Below are positions 8,580-14,630 of a DNA stretch of 15,560 nt, in pieces (the stretch's first letter is position 1; every line of letters starts with the position of its first letter). Location of the stretch: the NCBI GenBank assembly GCA_012799255.1, contig JAAZLQ010000400.1, positions 1-15,560 of the forward strand, read 5' to 3'. The translations under genes were made by a program, and so were the position numbers. The notes under the pieces were generated by a model. That model ran no database searches. It was not told the DNA's origin and worked only from the letters and a program-made list of their open reading frames with translations. The DNA comes from Bacillota bacterium. GTDB lineage: Bacteria; Bacillota_G; Limnochordia; DTU010.

Positions 8580-8608
8580 TTTATATCAAATTCACCACAA
8601 AATGTCAA
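8580..8608 (-). promoter_or_regulatory. Sigma-A-type promoter for glyQ-glyS
   Basis: The minus strand carries TTGACA (8608-8603), a 17-base spacer, and TATAAA (8585-8580). This is nearly consensus. The -35 overlaps the recO stop. Predicted start of transcription is near 8573, giving a leader of about 115 bases before glyQ. Confidence 0.85.
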
Positions 8609-9357
8609 TCTGAAGCCGGCGGGATCGCCTGCAAAGTCTCTAGGAAATCAAGGGACTTCAACGGGTATTCTAGCCGATAATCTAAGTACTTACGCATCAC
8701 CCTACGCAACTCTTCTTCATTATTGGCGGCTGGGTGTAAGACAGTCAACTTAGAGAATTCCCACTCCAGAAGCTTTTTCATTAACTCCCAGGTACCATTA
8801 GTAAGAGACATAGCGTCCGGGACTTCACCTTTGCATCGATGACACAAAACCCCACCTTCTTCGGTGAAGAAGACGTTACCTTGTAAACTCTCACGACAGT
8901 TCAGACAAGAGTATAACTCAGGTTCATAACCAAGGGCCCGCATAAGTCTGATCTCAAAAGCACGAGCCGCCAGCTGCAACCGCCCCTTTTCCCCCAGCGA
9001 AAGAGTCCCGGCCAAAAGGGCGAAGACTTCCAATGAGGGGTCTTCTTCCGCCGTGGACGAATCAAGAAGTTCCGTTATATACGAAGCGTAAGCGAACTTT
9101 TCCAAATCATCACGAAGGTTTTGCCCACTGTTGATAATGTCTGCTTGACTCAAATTATGCAAGCCTTTCCCCGGGAAAATCAAATAACGTCCATGGGTGA
9201 ACACCTGCGTTGGACTGAGCAAACGATTCCGAATCCGTCGTGCTCCTCTAGCCACTACATTTAGTTTCCCCCGCTCCTTTGTGTATAGGGTGACAATTCG
9301 ATCTGCTTCACCCAAATTACGTACTCGTAGTACTATCCCTTCAGTCTTCCAGGTCAA
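8605..9357 (-). CDS. recO: DNA repair protein RecO
   Basis: Recombination mediator of the RecFOR pathway. It anneals complementary strands and helps RecR load RecA onto SSB-coated single-stranded DNA. It has 250 residues, the family's normal length. The N-terminal OB-fold begins [20 protein letters not shown] (residues 5-24) with [20 protein letters not shown] following. The helical C-terminal part carries a zinc knuckle with C151, C154, C172 and C175. The start is TTG 9357, overlapping the ruvB stop by 4 bases, with AGGTGA six bases upstream. A TTG start inside an overlap suggests coupling to ruvB. Placing recO after ruvCAB groups it with Holliday-junction repair, whereas in many bacteria recO sits near era. 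The stop lies within the glyQ promoter. Confidence 0.96.
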   Translation of the reverse strand: MTWKTEGIVLRVRNLGEADRIVTLYTKERGKLNVVARGARRIRNRLLSPTQVFTHGRYLIFPGKGLHNLSQADIINSGQNLRDDLEKFAYASYITELLDSSTAEEDPSLEVFALLAGTLSLGEKGRLQLAARAFEIRLMRALGYEPELYSCLNCRESLQGNVFFTEEGGVLCHRCKGEVPDAMSLTNGTWELMKKLLEWEFSKLTVLHPAANNEEELRRVMRKYLDYRLEYPLKSLDFLETLQAIPPASD

Positions 9358-10373
9358 TTCACGTCACCTGCTCCTTCAGGGGGACTGATTCCAAGGTACT
9401 CATAGCCAACACTAGTCAAACAACGTCCCCTGGCGGTACGTTGTAAGAAGCCCAATTGCATTAGGAAGGGCTCGTAAACGTCCTCGATGGTATTCGCCTC
9501 TTCGCCGATGGCTGCTGCAAGGCTCTCCACTCCCACAGGCCCGCCCCCAAATACCCGATGAATTGTGAGTAAAATACGACGATCCATCTCATCCAAACCA
9601 TTCGCATCTATTTCAAATAAGCCCAAGGCATCTTTGGCTACACTGTGAGTGATCAGATTATCCGCCTTTACCTGAGCATAATCCCGTACACGCTTTAGTA
9701 AGCGATTAGCAACTCGAGGTGTACCCCTTGAGCGCCTAGCGATTTCCATAGCACCTTCCTCGTCGATTTGAACGTTCAGGATCTTGGCAGCCCTCATGAC
9801 AATGGCCTGCAAATCCTTAGTTTCGTAAAGGTCCAAACGGCTGAGCATGCCAAAACGATCCCGCAGAGGCGAGGAGAGCATGCCTGCCCTAGTTGTGGCA
9901 CCGACCAAAGTAAAAGGTGGAAGATCAATCCGAACCGAACGGGCTCCTGGCCCCTTCCCAATAACAATATCCACAGCCGCATCTTCCATGGCCGGATAGA
10001 GGACCTCCTCCACCGAGCGATTCAAACGATGGATCTCATCAATAAATAATACATCATTTGCTTGGATACTAGTCAAAATAGCCACCAAATCTCCCTGGCG
10101 TTCTATGGCAGGGCCAGAGGTGGTATGGATCCCGACCCCCATTTCGGCGGCAATAATGTGAGCTAGACTTGTCTTACCCAGCCCAGGCGGTCCATAGAGT
10201 AGAACATGATCCAGAGCTTCGTTGCGTTGTTTCGCCGCTGTGATAAACAACCTCATATGTTCTTTGACCTTGTCTTGCCCGATGTATTCTGCTAAAGTCC
10301 GGGGACGCAACGAAGTTTCCACATCCCAGTCATCAGGTCGTTTCCAAGCACTTACTATCCTTTCCGTCTCCAA
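9354..10373 (-). CDS. ruvB: Holliday junction branch migration ATPase RuvB
   Basis: AAA+ hexameric motor that drives branch migration of Holliday junctions with RuvA. It has 339 residues, full length. Visible motifs are Walker A GPPGLGKT (61-68), Walker B LFIDEIHR (109-116), sensor 1 GATTRAG (158-164), the arginine-finger region LRDRFG (170-175), and a C-terminal winged-helix domain with [17 protein letters not shown] and the DVYEPFL block. The TTG start at 10373 has AAAGGGGTGA six bases upstream. The gene overlaps ruvA by 19 bases and recO by 4, as expected for a tightly coupled operon. Identity is near certain. Confidence 0.98.
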   Translation of the reverse strand: METERIVSAWKRPDDWDVETSLRPRTLAEYIGQDKVKEHMRLFITAAKQRNEALDHVLLYGPPGLGKTSLAHIIAAEMGVGIHTTSGPAIERQGDLVAILTSIQANDVLFIDEIHRLNRSVEEVLYPAMEDAAVDIVIGKGPGARSVRIDLPPFTLVGATTRAGMLSSPLRDRFGMLSRLDLYETKDLQAIVMRAAKILNVQIDEEGAMEIARRSRGTPRVANRLLKRVRDYAQVKADNLITHSVAKDALGLFEIDANGLDEMDRRILLTIHRVFGGGPVGVESLAAAIGEEANTIEDVYEPFLMQLGFLQRTARGRCLTSVGYEYLGISPPEGAGDVN

Positions 10374-10990
10374 CCACGTTCACCCCTTTGTTGACCATTT
10401 TGGGCTAATGCCACTTTCAGCAGTTCTTGTAAATCATAGCTTTCTGTCAAGTGGGGTTGCGCCAAATTGACCATGCGTTCCGCTTCATTTGAACTATACC
10501 CCAAGGCAATCAAGGCAGCCACCGCATCGTCTAAAACTCCGCCTGGTACAATCGGTAGATCTTCGGTTTCATCCTCTGGCCAAATGACATCTTTGAATGC
10601 ATCCTTTAACTCAAGCAAAATCCTCTCACCAGTCTTTTTTCCTACCCCAGGCAAGGTGGTCAACGTCTTCAAATCTTGCCTCTGTACGGCCAGCATAAAT
10701 GCTTCGGGGGCAATATTAGATAAGATCGCAAGCCCGCTTTTTGGCCCAATACCGTTGACACTGATGATTTTCAGAAAAAGGCTGCGTTCTTCCCAGGAAG
10801 AAAATCCATAAAGGATCATATTATCGTCCCGAATCTGCATATAGGTCTGTACTTGTAACTCTTGACCCAAAGGAGGCAGATGCTTTAATACAGAGCCCGT
10901 GACGTTAACTTCATAGCCCACTCCCTGAACATCAAGGACTATTGTACCTTCTGTAACATCTTCTAGCCTTCCCTTTAATGAAACAATCAA
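10355..10990 (-). CDS. ruvA: Holliday junction DNA helicase subunit RuvA
   Basis: Tetrameric junction-binding protein that targets RuvB to Holliday junctions. It has 211 residues from the chosen start. Domain I (1-65) is an OB-fold beginning [12 protein letters not shown]. Domain II carries two helix-hairpin-helix motifs, NGIGPK (79-84) and PGVGKK (114-119). An acidic linker (138-146) leads to domain III (about 155-197), which contacts RuvB. I chose TTG 10990 because GGGGGAG lies six bases upstream and the protein then begins as RuvA proteins normally do. The frame itself opens at TTG 11005. The chosen start overlaps the ruvC stop by 4 bases (TTGA). The last residues ([11 protein letters not shown]) are a basic tail beyond domain III. 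Confidence 0.97.
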   Translation of the reverse strand: MIVSLKGRLEDVTEGTIVLDVQGVGYEVNVTGSVLKHLPPLGQELQVQTYMQIRDDNMILYGFSSWEERSLFLKIISVNGIGPKSGLAILSNIAPEAFMLAVQRQDLKTLTTLPGVGKKTGERILLELKDAFKDVIWPEDETEDLPIVPGGVLDDAVAALIALGYSSNEAERMVNLAQPHLTESYDLQELLKVALAQNGQQRGERGWRRKG

Positions 10991-11475
10991 CCCGATCTCC
11001 CCCAATTGTTGGCATTATAGCCGTGACACAAGCAAATGGCTAATGCATCTGTAACATCATCTGGCTTGGGAACTTCCTGCAATCCCAGGAGCATGCGTAC
11101 CATGTAGGCTACCTGATCCTTGGTAGCTCGTCCGTAGCCTGTTACTGCCGTTTTCACCTGAAGAGGTGTGTATTCGAATACCGGTAACCCTGCATGCGAG
11201 CCTGCTAAAATACTAACGCCCCGTGCTTGTCCCACTGCCAAGGCAGTGGACACATTTTTGTTAAAGAACAGCTCCTCCACCGCCAGGCAATCCGGGTTGA
11301 ACTCATTGATCAGCTTGGTGAGCTCTGCATAAATCGTTTCCAAGCGTAGAGAGGTGATCTGTTTTGCCGGGGTACGAATGGCCCCATACCCGAGCACGGT
11401 ATGTTTGTTGTTCTCCACCCTAACCACGCCATATCCGGTTATGGCAGTTCCTGGGTCTATTCCTAACACTATCAT
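10987..11475 (-). CDS. ruvC: Holliday junction resolvase RuvC
   Basis: Dimeric endonuclease that cuts Holliday junctions symmetrically, working with RuvAB. It has 162 residues, normal size. The RNase H-like fold's acidic active site is intact: D7 in GIDPG, E67 in AVEELFFNKN, and D140 and D143 in DDVTDALAICLCH. QARG (83-86) and GYGRATKDQV (113-122) are also typical. The ATG has GGAGG ten bases upstream, a rather long spacing. First gene of the ruvC-ruvA-ruvB-recO operon. A strong terminator at 11553-11586 separates it from the upstream yebC unit, so its promoter should lie in 11476-11552, where I see no clear -35/-10 pair. Confidence 0.98.
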   Translation of the reverse strand: MIVLGIDPGTAITGYGVVRVENNKHTVLGYGAIRTPAKQITSLRLETIYAELTKLINEFNPDCLAVEELFFNKNVSTALAVGQARGVSILAGSHAGLPVFEYTPLQVKTAVTGYGRATKDQVAYMVRMLLGLQEVPKPDDVTDALAICLCHGYNANNWGRSG

Positions 11476-11552
11476 TCAACCACATCCTCCGGGCTCTATT
11501 CGACACAAACCGGAGTAACTCCTTGCCACGAGCCACCGTTCACCAAGAAGTC

Positions 11553-11586
11553 CAAAAAAAGAGCCCCAATCCACTCGATTGAGGCT
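11553..11586 (-). terminator. Intrinsic terminator after yebC unit
   Basis: On the minus strand AGCCTCAATC pairs with GATTGGGGCT (10 bp, one G-U) around loop GAGTG, followed by a C and then seven T residues. It ends the yebC-small peptide transcript and isolates ruvCAB-recO from it. Confidence 0.92.
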
Positions 11587-11603
11587 GCACTACCCTGATT
11601 AGA

Positions 11604-11696
11604 TCAGCTGAGAGATGGGAAAAACCGCACGGTCAGCAGAAAAGCAAGCAAGAAAAAGAACACTCCCAGCAGAATCAACACGACTAAGCGACGCAT
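11604..11696 (-). CDS. 30-residue single-pass membrane peptide
   Basis: I do not recognise this gene. The peptide starts MRRLVVLILLGVFFFL and ends VRFFPSLS. Residues 4-23 are almost wholly hydrophobic, enough for one membrane helix, with two arginines before it and one after. The ATG has a very strong ribosome site (GGGAGGGAGG) ending three bases upstream, the stop is clean, and a strong intrinsic terminator follows 17 bases later. These points argue for a real gene rather than chance. It lies 55 bases after yebC on the same strand and is probably co-transcribed with it. The hairpin at 11705-11717 covers part of its ribosome site. It could be a small membrane-protein regulator, a type I-toxin-like peptide or a membrane anchor, but none of these can be chosen from sequence. 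It is too short for usual gene finders. Confidence 0.65.
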   Translation of the reverse strand: MRRLVVLILLGVFFFLLAFLLTVRFFPSLS

Positions 11697-11704
11697 TAAC
11701 CTCC

Positions 11705-11717
11705 CTCCCTAAGGGAG
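11705..11717. promoter_or_regulatory. Palindrome at the small peptide's ribosome site
   Basis: On the minus strand CTCCCTTAGGGAG forms a short hairpin just before the second GGAGG of the small-peptide gene. The stem's 3' arm is itself part of the purine-rich ribosome site, so folding could limit translation. It resembles the palindromes flanking ppdK. Confidence 0.4.
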
Positions 11718-11751
11718 ATTATGCCCTGAGCTTAAGACAATATTCTCCTTA

Positions 11752-12474
11752 TTACTGTACCTCGTAGTTAGAGTAAACCTCTTGTACTTCGTCTAACTCT
11801 TCAAGCATTTCAATGAGCTTCTCTATAGTCTCCGCTTCCGCTTCGCCCACTTCTACAGTATTTTGCGGTATAAAACTAATTTCTGCCCCGAGGAACTTGA
11901 GACCTTGTTCCTCTAACTCGCCCTTAATTCGCAAGAAATCACTAGGATCAGTTATGATCTGAATAACATCGCCTTCTGTTACCACATCATCTGCGCCCGT
12001 CTCTAAAGCCTGAAGCATGACTTCATCCTCATCGACTTCCCCGCGCTCCACAACTAGAAGGCCACGACGTTCAAACATCCAAGCAACACAACCGCTTTCA
12101 CCGAGGTTTCCACCGTACTTGGAAAAACGATGACGTACCTCACCAGCTGTGCGATTACGATTGTCTGTTAGGGTATGAAGCATAATGGCTACTCCGTTAG
12201 GTCCATAACCCTCGTAAAATACTTCTGAGTAAGAGGCACCCTCAAGACCGCCTACTGCGCGTTGAATGGCCCTTTCAATGTTGTCGTTTGGCATGTTTAC
12301 TGACCGAGCCTCTTCGATAGCTAACCGTAGACTCGTGTTAGACTCTGGATCCGGCCCGCCTTCCTTTACGGCAACCGTAATCTTACGTCCTACTTTAGTG
12401 AACACTTGGCCTCGCTTTGCATCTTCCTTGGCCTTTTTATGTTTAATATTAGCCCACTTAGAATGACCTGCCAT
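11752..12474 (-). CDS. yebC: YebC/PmpR family protein (TACO1-like)
   Basis: Cytoplasmic YebC-family protein. Members were long described as transcription regulators (PmpR), and more recent work ties the family to translation, including help with polyproline stretches. Its precise role here is not shown. It has 240 residues from ATG 12474, the family's normal length. The start MAGHSKWANIKHKKAKEDAK is the classic signature, with GGPDPESNTSLRLAIEEARSVNMPNDNIERAI in domain 1 and EVFYEGYGPNGVAIMLHTLTDNRNRT in domain 2. The frame stays open up to 12507 (GCDS before the Met), but that longer form would overlap the promoter at 12498-12526, and family alignment supports 12474. The gene lies upstream of ruvC as in many bacteria, yet a terminator separates the two. 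Confidence 0.96.
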   Translation of the reverse strand: MAGHSKWANIKHKKAKEDAKRGQVFTKVGRKITVAVKEGGPDPESNTSLRLAIEEARSVNMPNDNIERAIQRAVGGLEGASYSEVFYEGYGPNGVAIMLHTLTDNRNRTAGEVRHRFSKYGGNLGESGCVAWMFERRGLLVVERGEVDEDEVMLQALETGADDVVTEGDVIQIITDPSDFLRIKGELEEQGLKFLGAEISFIPQNTVEVGEAEAETIEKLIEMLEELDEVQEVYSNYEVQ

Positions 12475-12497
12475 ACTGTCACACCCTTTCCATTCCC

Positions 12498-12526
12498 ATT
12501 TTAGCATAGGGATGTGACCTAGACAA
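12498..12526 (-). promoter_or_regulatory. Promoter for yebC and small peptide
   Basis: Minus strand: TTGTCT (12526-12521), a 17-base spacer ending TGC, then TAAAAT (12503-12498). The TGC before the -10 makes it an extended -10 promoter. It lies between the prsW stop and the yebC start. Confidence 0.75.
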
Positions 12527-12529
12527 GGA

Positions 12530-13186
12530 TCACCTCGTCGAAGACGCTAAGGCACGACGTATGGCCACAAAAAGTAAATACTGAAGCCCGCCGATGAGTA
12601 GTACTAGAACCACTGGCGAGACAAAATTGGTGATGAGGAGAAAATCATACAAACCATGGGCAAAGGTTGCCACAGCAAGTCCCACCCCCAAGTTCGAGAG
12701 TACTTGATCGGAAAACTTTGCTCTCCCCAGAAAGTAACCGGCTAAGCCAGAAAAGGATATATGGGCTAACGTGGCCACTGTACCACGCAAAGGGGCCACC
12801 ACTAGTCCAAAGGCAGAAATGTAGAGAATGTTTTCTACCACCGAAAAGCCAATCGCGGTGGCAATGGCATAGATAATACCATCCATAGGTTCGCTAAACT
12901 CCGGCGTTCTGGAAGCCGCTAAGTAAACAGCCACAAGTTTAAACAGTTCTTCCCCTAGCCCAACAACCAGGAAAGATAATCCTAACTGGAGCGAAAGCGA
13001 GTTGGAACCCTGTAAAAGGTTTTTAAAAGGTGCCTCCCAACTCAATGCTGGGATTACCGCAAAAGCTCCGAACACCATACAAAGAAACAGTCTCCCTAGC
13101 GATTCTTTATCGCCCACGTCAAATCGATTAAAGTACCACAGCCAAAAAAGACCCGGGACAAATGAAGCCAAAAACACGACAAGCAA
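12530..13186 (-). CDS. prsW: PrsW-type intramembrane metalloprotease
   Basis: Membrane protein of the PrsW family, in the wider group of CAAX/Abi-like intramembrane proteases. In Bacillus, PrsW makes the first cut in the anti-sigma factor RsiW. It has 218 residues with about seven hydrophobic segments (for example 2-19, 32-50, 65-90, 103-127, 138-153, 164-184, 188-209). The family motifs are present: EELFK (E79, E80, K83), EPMDGIIYAIATAIGFSVVEN (E99 to N119, with E118), H142 in LAHISFSG, and H177/D181 in FAHGLYDF. The start is TTG 13186, with GAGAGGTGA just upstream. The zinc-ribbon gene ends 18 bases before, so the two look co-transcribed. No sigma or anti-sigma gene is nearby, so the substrate is unknown. 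The symbol reflects the family, not proven equivalence. Confidence 0.85.
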   Translation of the reverse strand: MLVVFLASFVPGLFWLWYFNRFDVGDKESLGRLFLCMVFGAFAVIPALSWEAPFKNLLQGSNSLSLQLGLSFLVVGLGEELFKLVAVYLAASRTPEFSEPMDGIIYAIATAIGFSVVENILYISAFGLVVAPLRGTVATLAHISFSGLAGYFLGRAKFSDQVLSNLGVGLAVATFAHGLYDFLLITNFVSPVVLVLLIGGLQYLLFVAIRRALASSTR

Positions 13187-13204
13187 AGCATCACCTCTCC
13201 AAGA

Positions 13205-13375
13205 TCACTTAATCTGGTTTGGATCATCGTCCCAGGCAAGAAGTCTTTCCCCAAGTTCCCAGTAGACCGCTTGTTCAACCTGACAGGCTCCGCACCGAAA
13301 TAGATCTGTCAGGGTGTCTTCCTCATCAGGGGTTATTCTATCCATTGGTTGATTGCAGAAAGGACATATAGTCAT
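13205..13375 (-). CDS. Small zinc-ribbon protein (56 aa), hypothetical
   Basis: Unrecognised small protein. It begins MTICPFCNQP, and a second pair, CGAC, lies at residues 28-31, so C4, C7, C28 and C31 make a four-cysteine zinc-ribbon knuckle. The remainder is acidic, ending in DDDPNQIK. A good ribosome site (GAGGTGA) precedes the ATG by five bases, the stop is clean, and prsW starts 18 bases later, so the pair is likely an operon. No membrane segment or signal is visible. It is below the length cutoff of most gene finders. Possible roles include a regulatory or adaptor partner for the PrsW protease, since zinc ribbons occur attached to some membrane proteins of this kind, but this is inference from position only. 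Confidence 0.75.
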   Translation of the reverse strand: MTICPFCNQPMDRITPDEEDTLTDLFRCGACQVEQAVYWELGERLLAWDDDPNQIK

Positions 13376-13448
13376 AAACTCACCTCAGCATTAGAGTGTG
13401 CCACTTGGTACCTTTTATTACAGAAACAAGCGCAGGAGAAATTAACCA

Positions 13449-13458
13449 TTTCTAGAAA
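13449..13458. promoter_or_regulatory. Palindrome upstream of superoxide reductase
   Basis: TTTCTAGAAA is a perfect 10-base palindrome, 35 bases before the superoxide reductase ATG, in the divergent region 13376-13493. It could be an operator for either direction. I saw no convincing -35/-10 pair for the plus-strand gene. On the minus strand only a weak TGTAAT at 13422-13417 might serve the zinc-ribbon gene. Confidence 0.35.
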
Positions 13459-13493
13459 GATAGACTTACCATCAAATTACGAGGAGGTTGCTT

Positions 13494-13883
13494 ATGAAAC
13501 TAGGTGAAGTGCTGCGCAGTGGCGACTGGAAAAGTGAGAAACACGTCCCTGTCATCGATGCACCCGAGACGGTCCAAGCAAATGAACCAGTGGAGATTGG
13601 AGTTAGTATTGGAGCGGATAATCCCCATCCAAATACTGCTGAGCACCACATCCGCTGGGTTAAACTACTTTTTCAACCCAGTGAAGGCTTTACCTTTGAG
13701 TTAGCTGATTTTCAGTTCACTGGACATGGCGAAGGTCTCAAAGGTGGCCATGAAGGACCTTGCTACACAGATCCCTTTGCCAAAGTGACAGTGAGACTCA
13801 AGGAGAGCGGAACACTTATAGCCCTTAGCTACTGTAACATCCACGGCCTGTGGGAGAATAGTAAAACCATTACAGTAAAGTAA
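13494..13883 (+). CDS. Superoxide reductase, class II (neelaredoxin type)
   Basis: Reduces superoxide to hydrogen peroxide without making oxygen, a typical defence of anaerobes in the cytoplasm, with electrons usually from rubredoxin. It has 129 residues. The mononuclear iron centre ligands are all in place: H17 in EKHVP, H45 and H51 in HPNTAEHH, and C114 and H117 in CNIHGLW. The conserved pair E15-K16 before H17 is the lid that contacts the sixth coordination site. The N-terminal desulforedoxin domain of class I enzymes is absent, so this is the short form. ATG 13494 is preferred over the in-frame TTG at 13488 because GAGGAGG lies six bases upstream. It is the only plus-strand gene here and faces wrbA, with a shared terminator. 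No rubredoxin gene is in the window. Confidence 0.95.
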   Translation: MKLGEVLRSGDWKSEKHVPVIDAPETVQANEPVEIGVSIGADNPHPNTAEHHIRWVKLLFQPSEGFTFELADFQFTGHGEGLKGGHEGPCYTDPFAKVTVRLKESGTLIALSYCNIHGLWENSKTITVK

Positions 13884-13898
13884 AGAACTAGGAGAACG

Positions 13899-13940
13899 AA
13901 AAAGGCTAAGGTTCGGAGAAACTCTCCACCTTAGCCTTTT
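13899..13940. terminator. Bidirectional terminator (superoxide reductase / wrbA)
   Basis: AAAAGGCTAAGG pairs with CCTTAGCCTTTT, and an inner GGAGA-TCTCC stem extends the hairpin. A T-run follows on each strand, so it can end both convergent genes. Confidence 0.92.
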
Positions 13941-13951
13941 GGCATAGAATC

Positions 13952-14560
13952 TTACTTATTTGCGTCTTTTATCCATTGAGCGACCGTCACAGTGCGTTTA
14001 GCCTGATACTTTACTGCTTCTTCCACATCTTCCACCATGTTCCCCTTTTGATCCACGGATACGCTCGTTCCGTAAGGATTCCCCCCGGCTACTGTAATGG
14101 ACGAGTCAGTAAACCCCGGTGCAACAACAATCGCTCCCCAATGATACATGTTGGTATACAGTGACAAGATTGTTGCCTCCTGTCCGCCATGGGGATTTTG
14201 GGCAGACGTCATCGCGCTGACAACCTTGTTAGTCAACTTTCCTTGGAACCACAATCCACCTGTCGTATCTAAGAACTGGCGCATTTGTGCGGCCATATTA
14301 CCAAAACGAGTAGGTACACTGAAGATAATCGCATCGGCCCACTCCAAATCAGACAACTGAACAGTAGGGACATCCTTTGTGGCTTCAGCATGGGCTTTCC
14401 ATGCAGGATTTGAGTCAATGGCTGCCTGAGGCGCAAGTTCTGGAACCTTTACAAGTTTTACTTCTGCTCCCAGTTCCTCGGCACCGGCCTTCGCCCACTG
14501 AGCTAATTGATAGTTCGTTCCCGTTGAACTGTAATAGATTACTGCAAGCTTAACGGACAT
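13952..14560 (-). CDS. wrbA: NAD(P)H:quinone oxidoreductase, WrbA family
   Basis: FMN-binding flavodoxin-fold protein that reduces quinones by two electrons using NAD(P)H, avoiding semiquinone and superoxide formation. It has 202 residues, normal for WrbA. The phosphate-binding loop SSTGTN (11-16) follows the first strand (KLAVIYY). PTRFGNMAAQMRQFLDTTGGLW (83-104) and HGGQEAT (124-130) are diagnostic WrbA blocks, and GNPYGTS (160-166) follows. ATG 14560 is preferred because GGGAGTGA lies upstream at good distance. The frame opens at ATG 14575, which has no ribosome site. Its own extended -10 promoter, covered by a 24-base inverted repeat, suggests regulation by a repressor. Its partner across the terminator is superoxide reductase, so both may serve oxidative or redox stress. 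Confidence 0.93.
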   Translation of the reverse strand: MSVKLAVIYYSSTGTNYQLAQWAKAGAEELGAEVKLVKVPELAPQAAIDSNPAWKAHAEATKDVPTVQLSDLEWADAIIFSVPTRFGNMAAQMRQFLDTTGGLWFQGKLTNKVVSAMTSAQNPHGGQEATILSLYTNMYHWGAIVVAPGFTDSSITVAGGNPYGTSVSVDQKGNMVEDVEEAVKYQAKRTVTVAQWIKDANK

Positions 14561-14595
14561 TTGGGTCACTCCCATCTCTTGTTATATTCTAACAT

Positions 14596-14619
14596 AGTAA
14601 AATAATACCATATTTTACT
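14596..14619. promoter_or_regulatory. Inverted repeat over the wrbA promoter
   Basis: AGTAAAATA and TATTTTACT form a perfect 9-base inverted repeat with a 6-base spacer. It covers the whole -10 element and much of the promoter spacer, the position expected for a repressor operator. The regulator is not identified. Confidence 0.6.
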
Positions 14620-14630
14620 TGCGTTCGCAA
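14602..14630 (-). promoter_or_regulatory. wrbA promoter
   Basis: Minus strand: TTGCGA (14630-14625), a 17-base spacer ending TGG, then TATTAT (14607-14602). This is an extended -10 arrangement. The -35 immediately follows the murG stop codon. Confidence 0.7.

Noticed and set aside
8459..8604. Canonical glycine T-box in front of glyQ
   Set aside because: The leader is short and I found no AGGGTGGNACCGCG-like T-box sequence. The terminator hairpin alone is not enough, so it is reported only as a possible attenuator.
11512..11522. GGAGTAACTCC short inverted repeat before ruvC
   Set aside because: The arms are only five bases around one base, there is no second copy or clear promoter next to it, and chance is likely.
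13096..13278. Minus-strand frame starting at an ATG right after the prsW ribosome site
   Set aside because: Its product overlaps the first prsW codons and the zinc-ribbon gene in another frame and carries no motif. The TTG start of prsW uses the same ribosome site.
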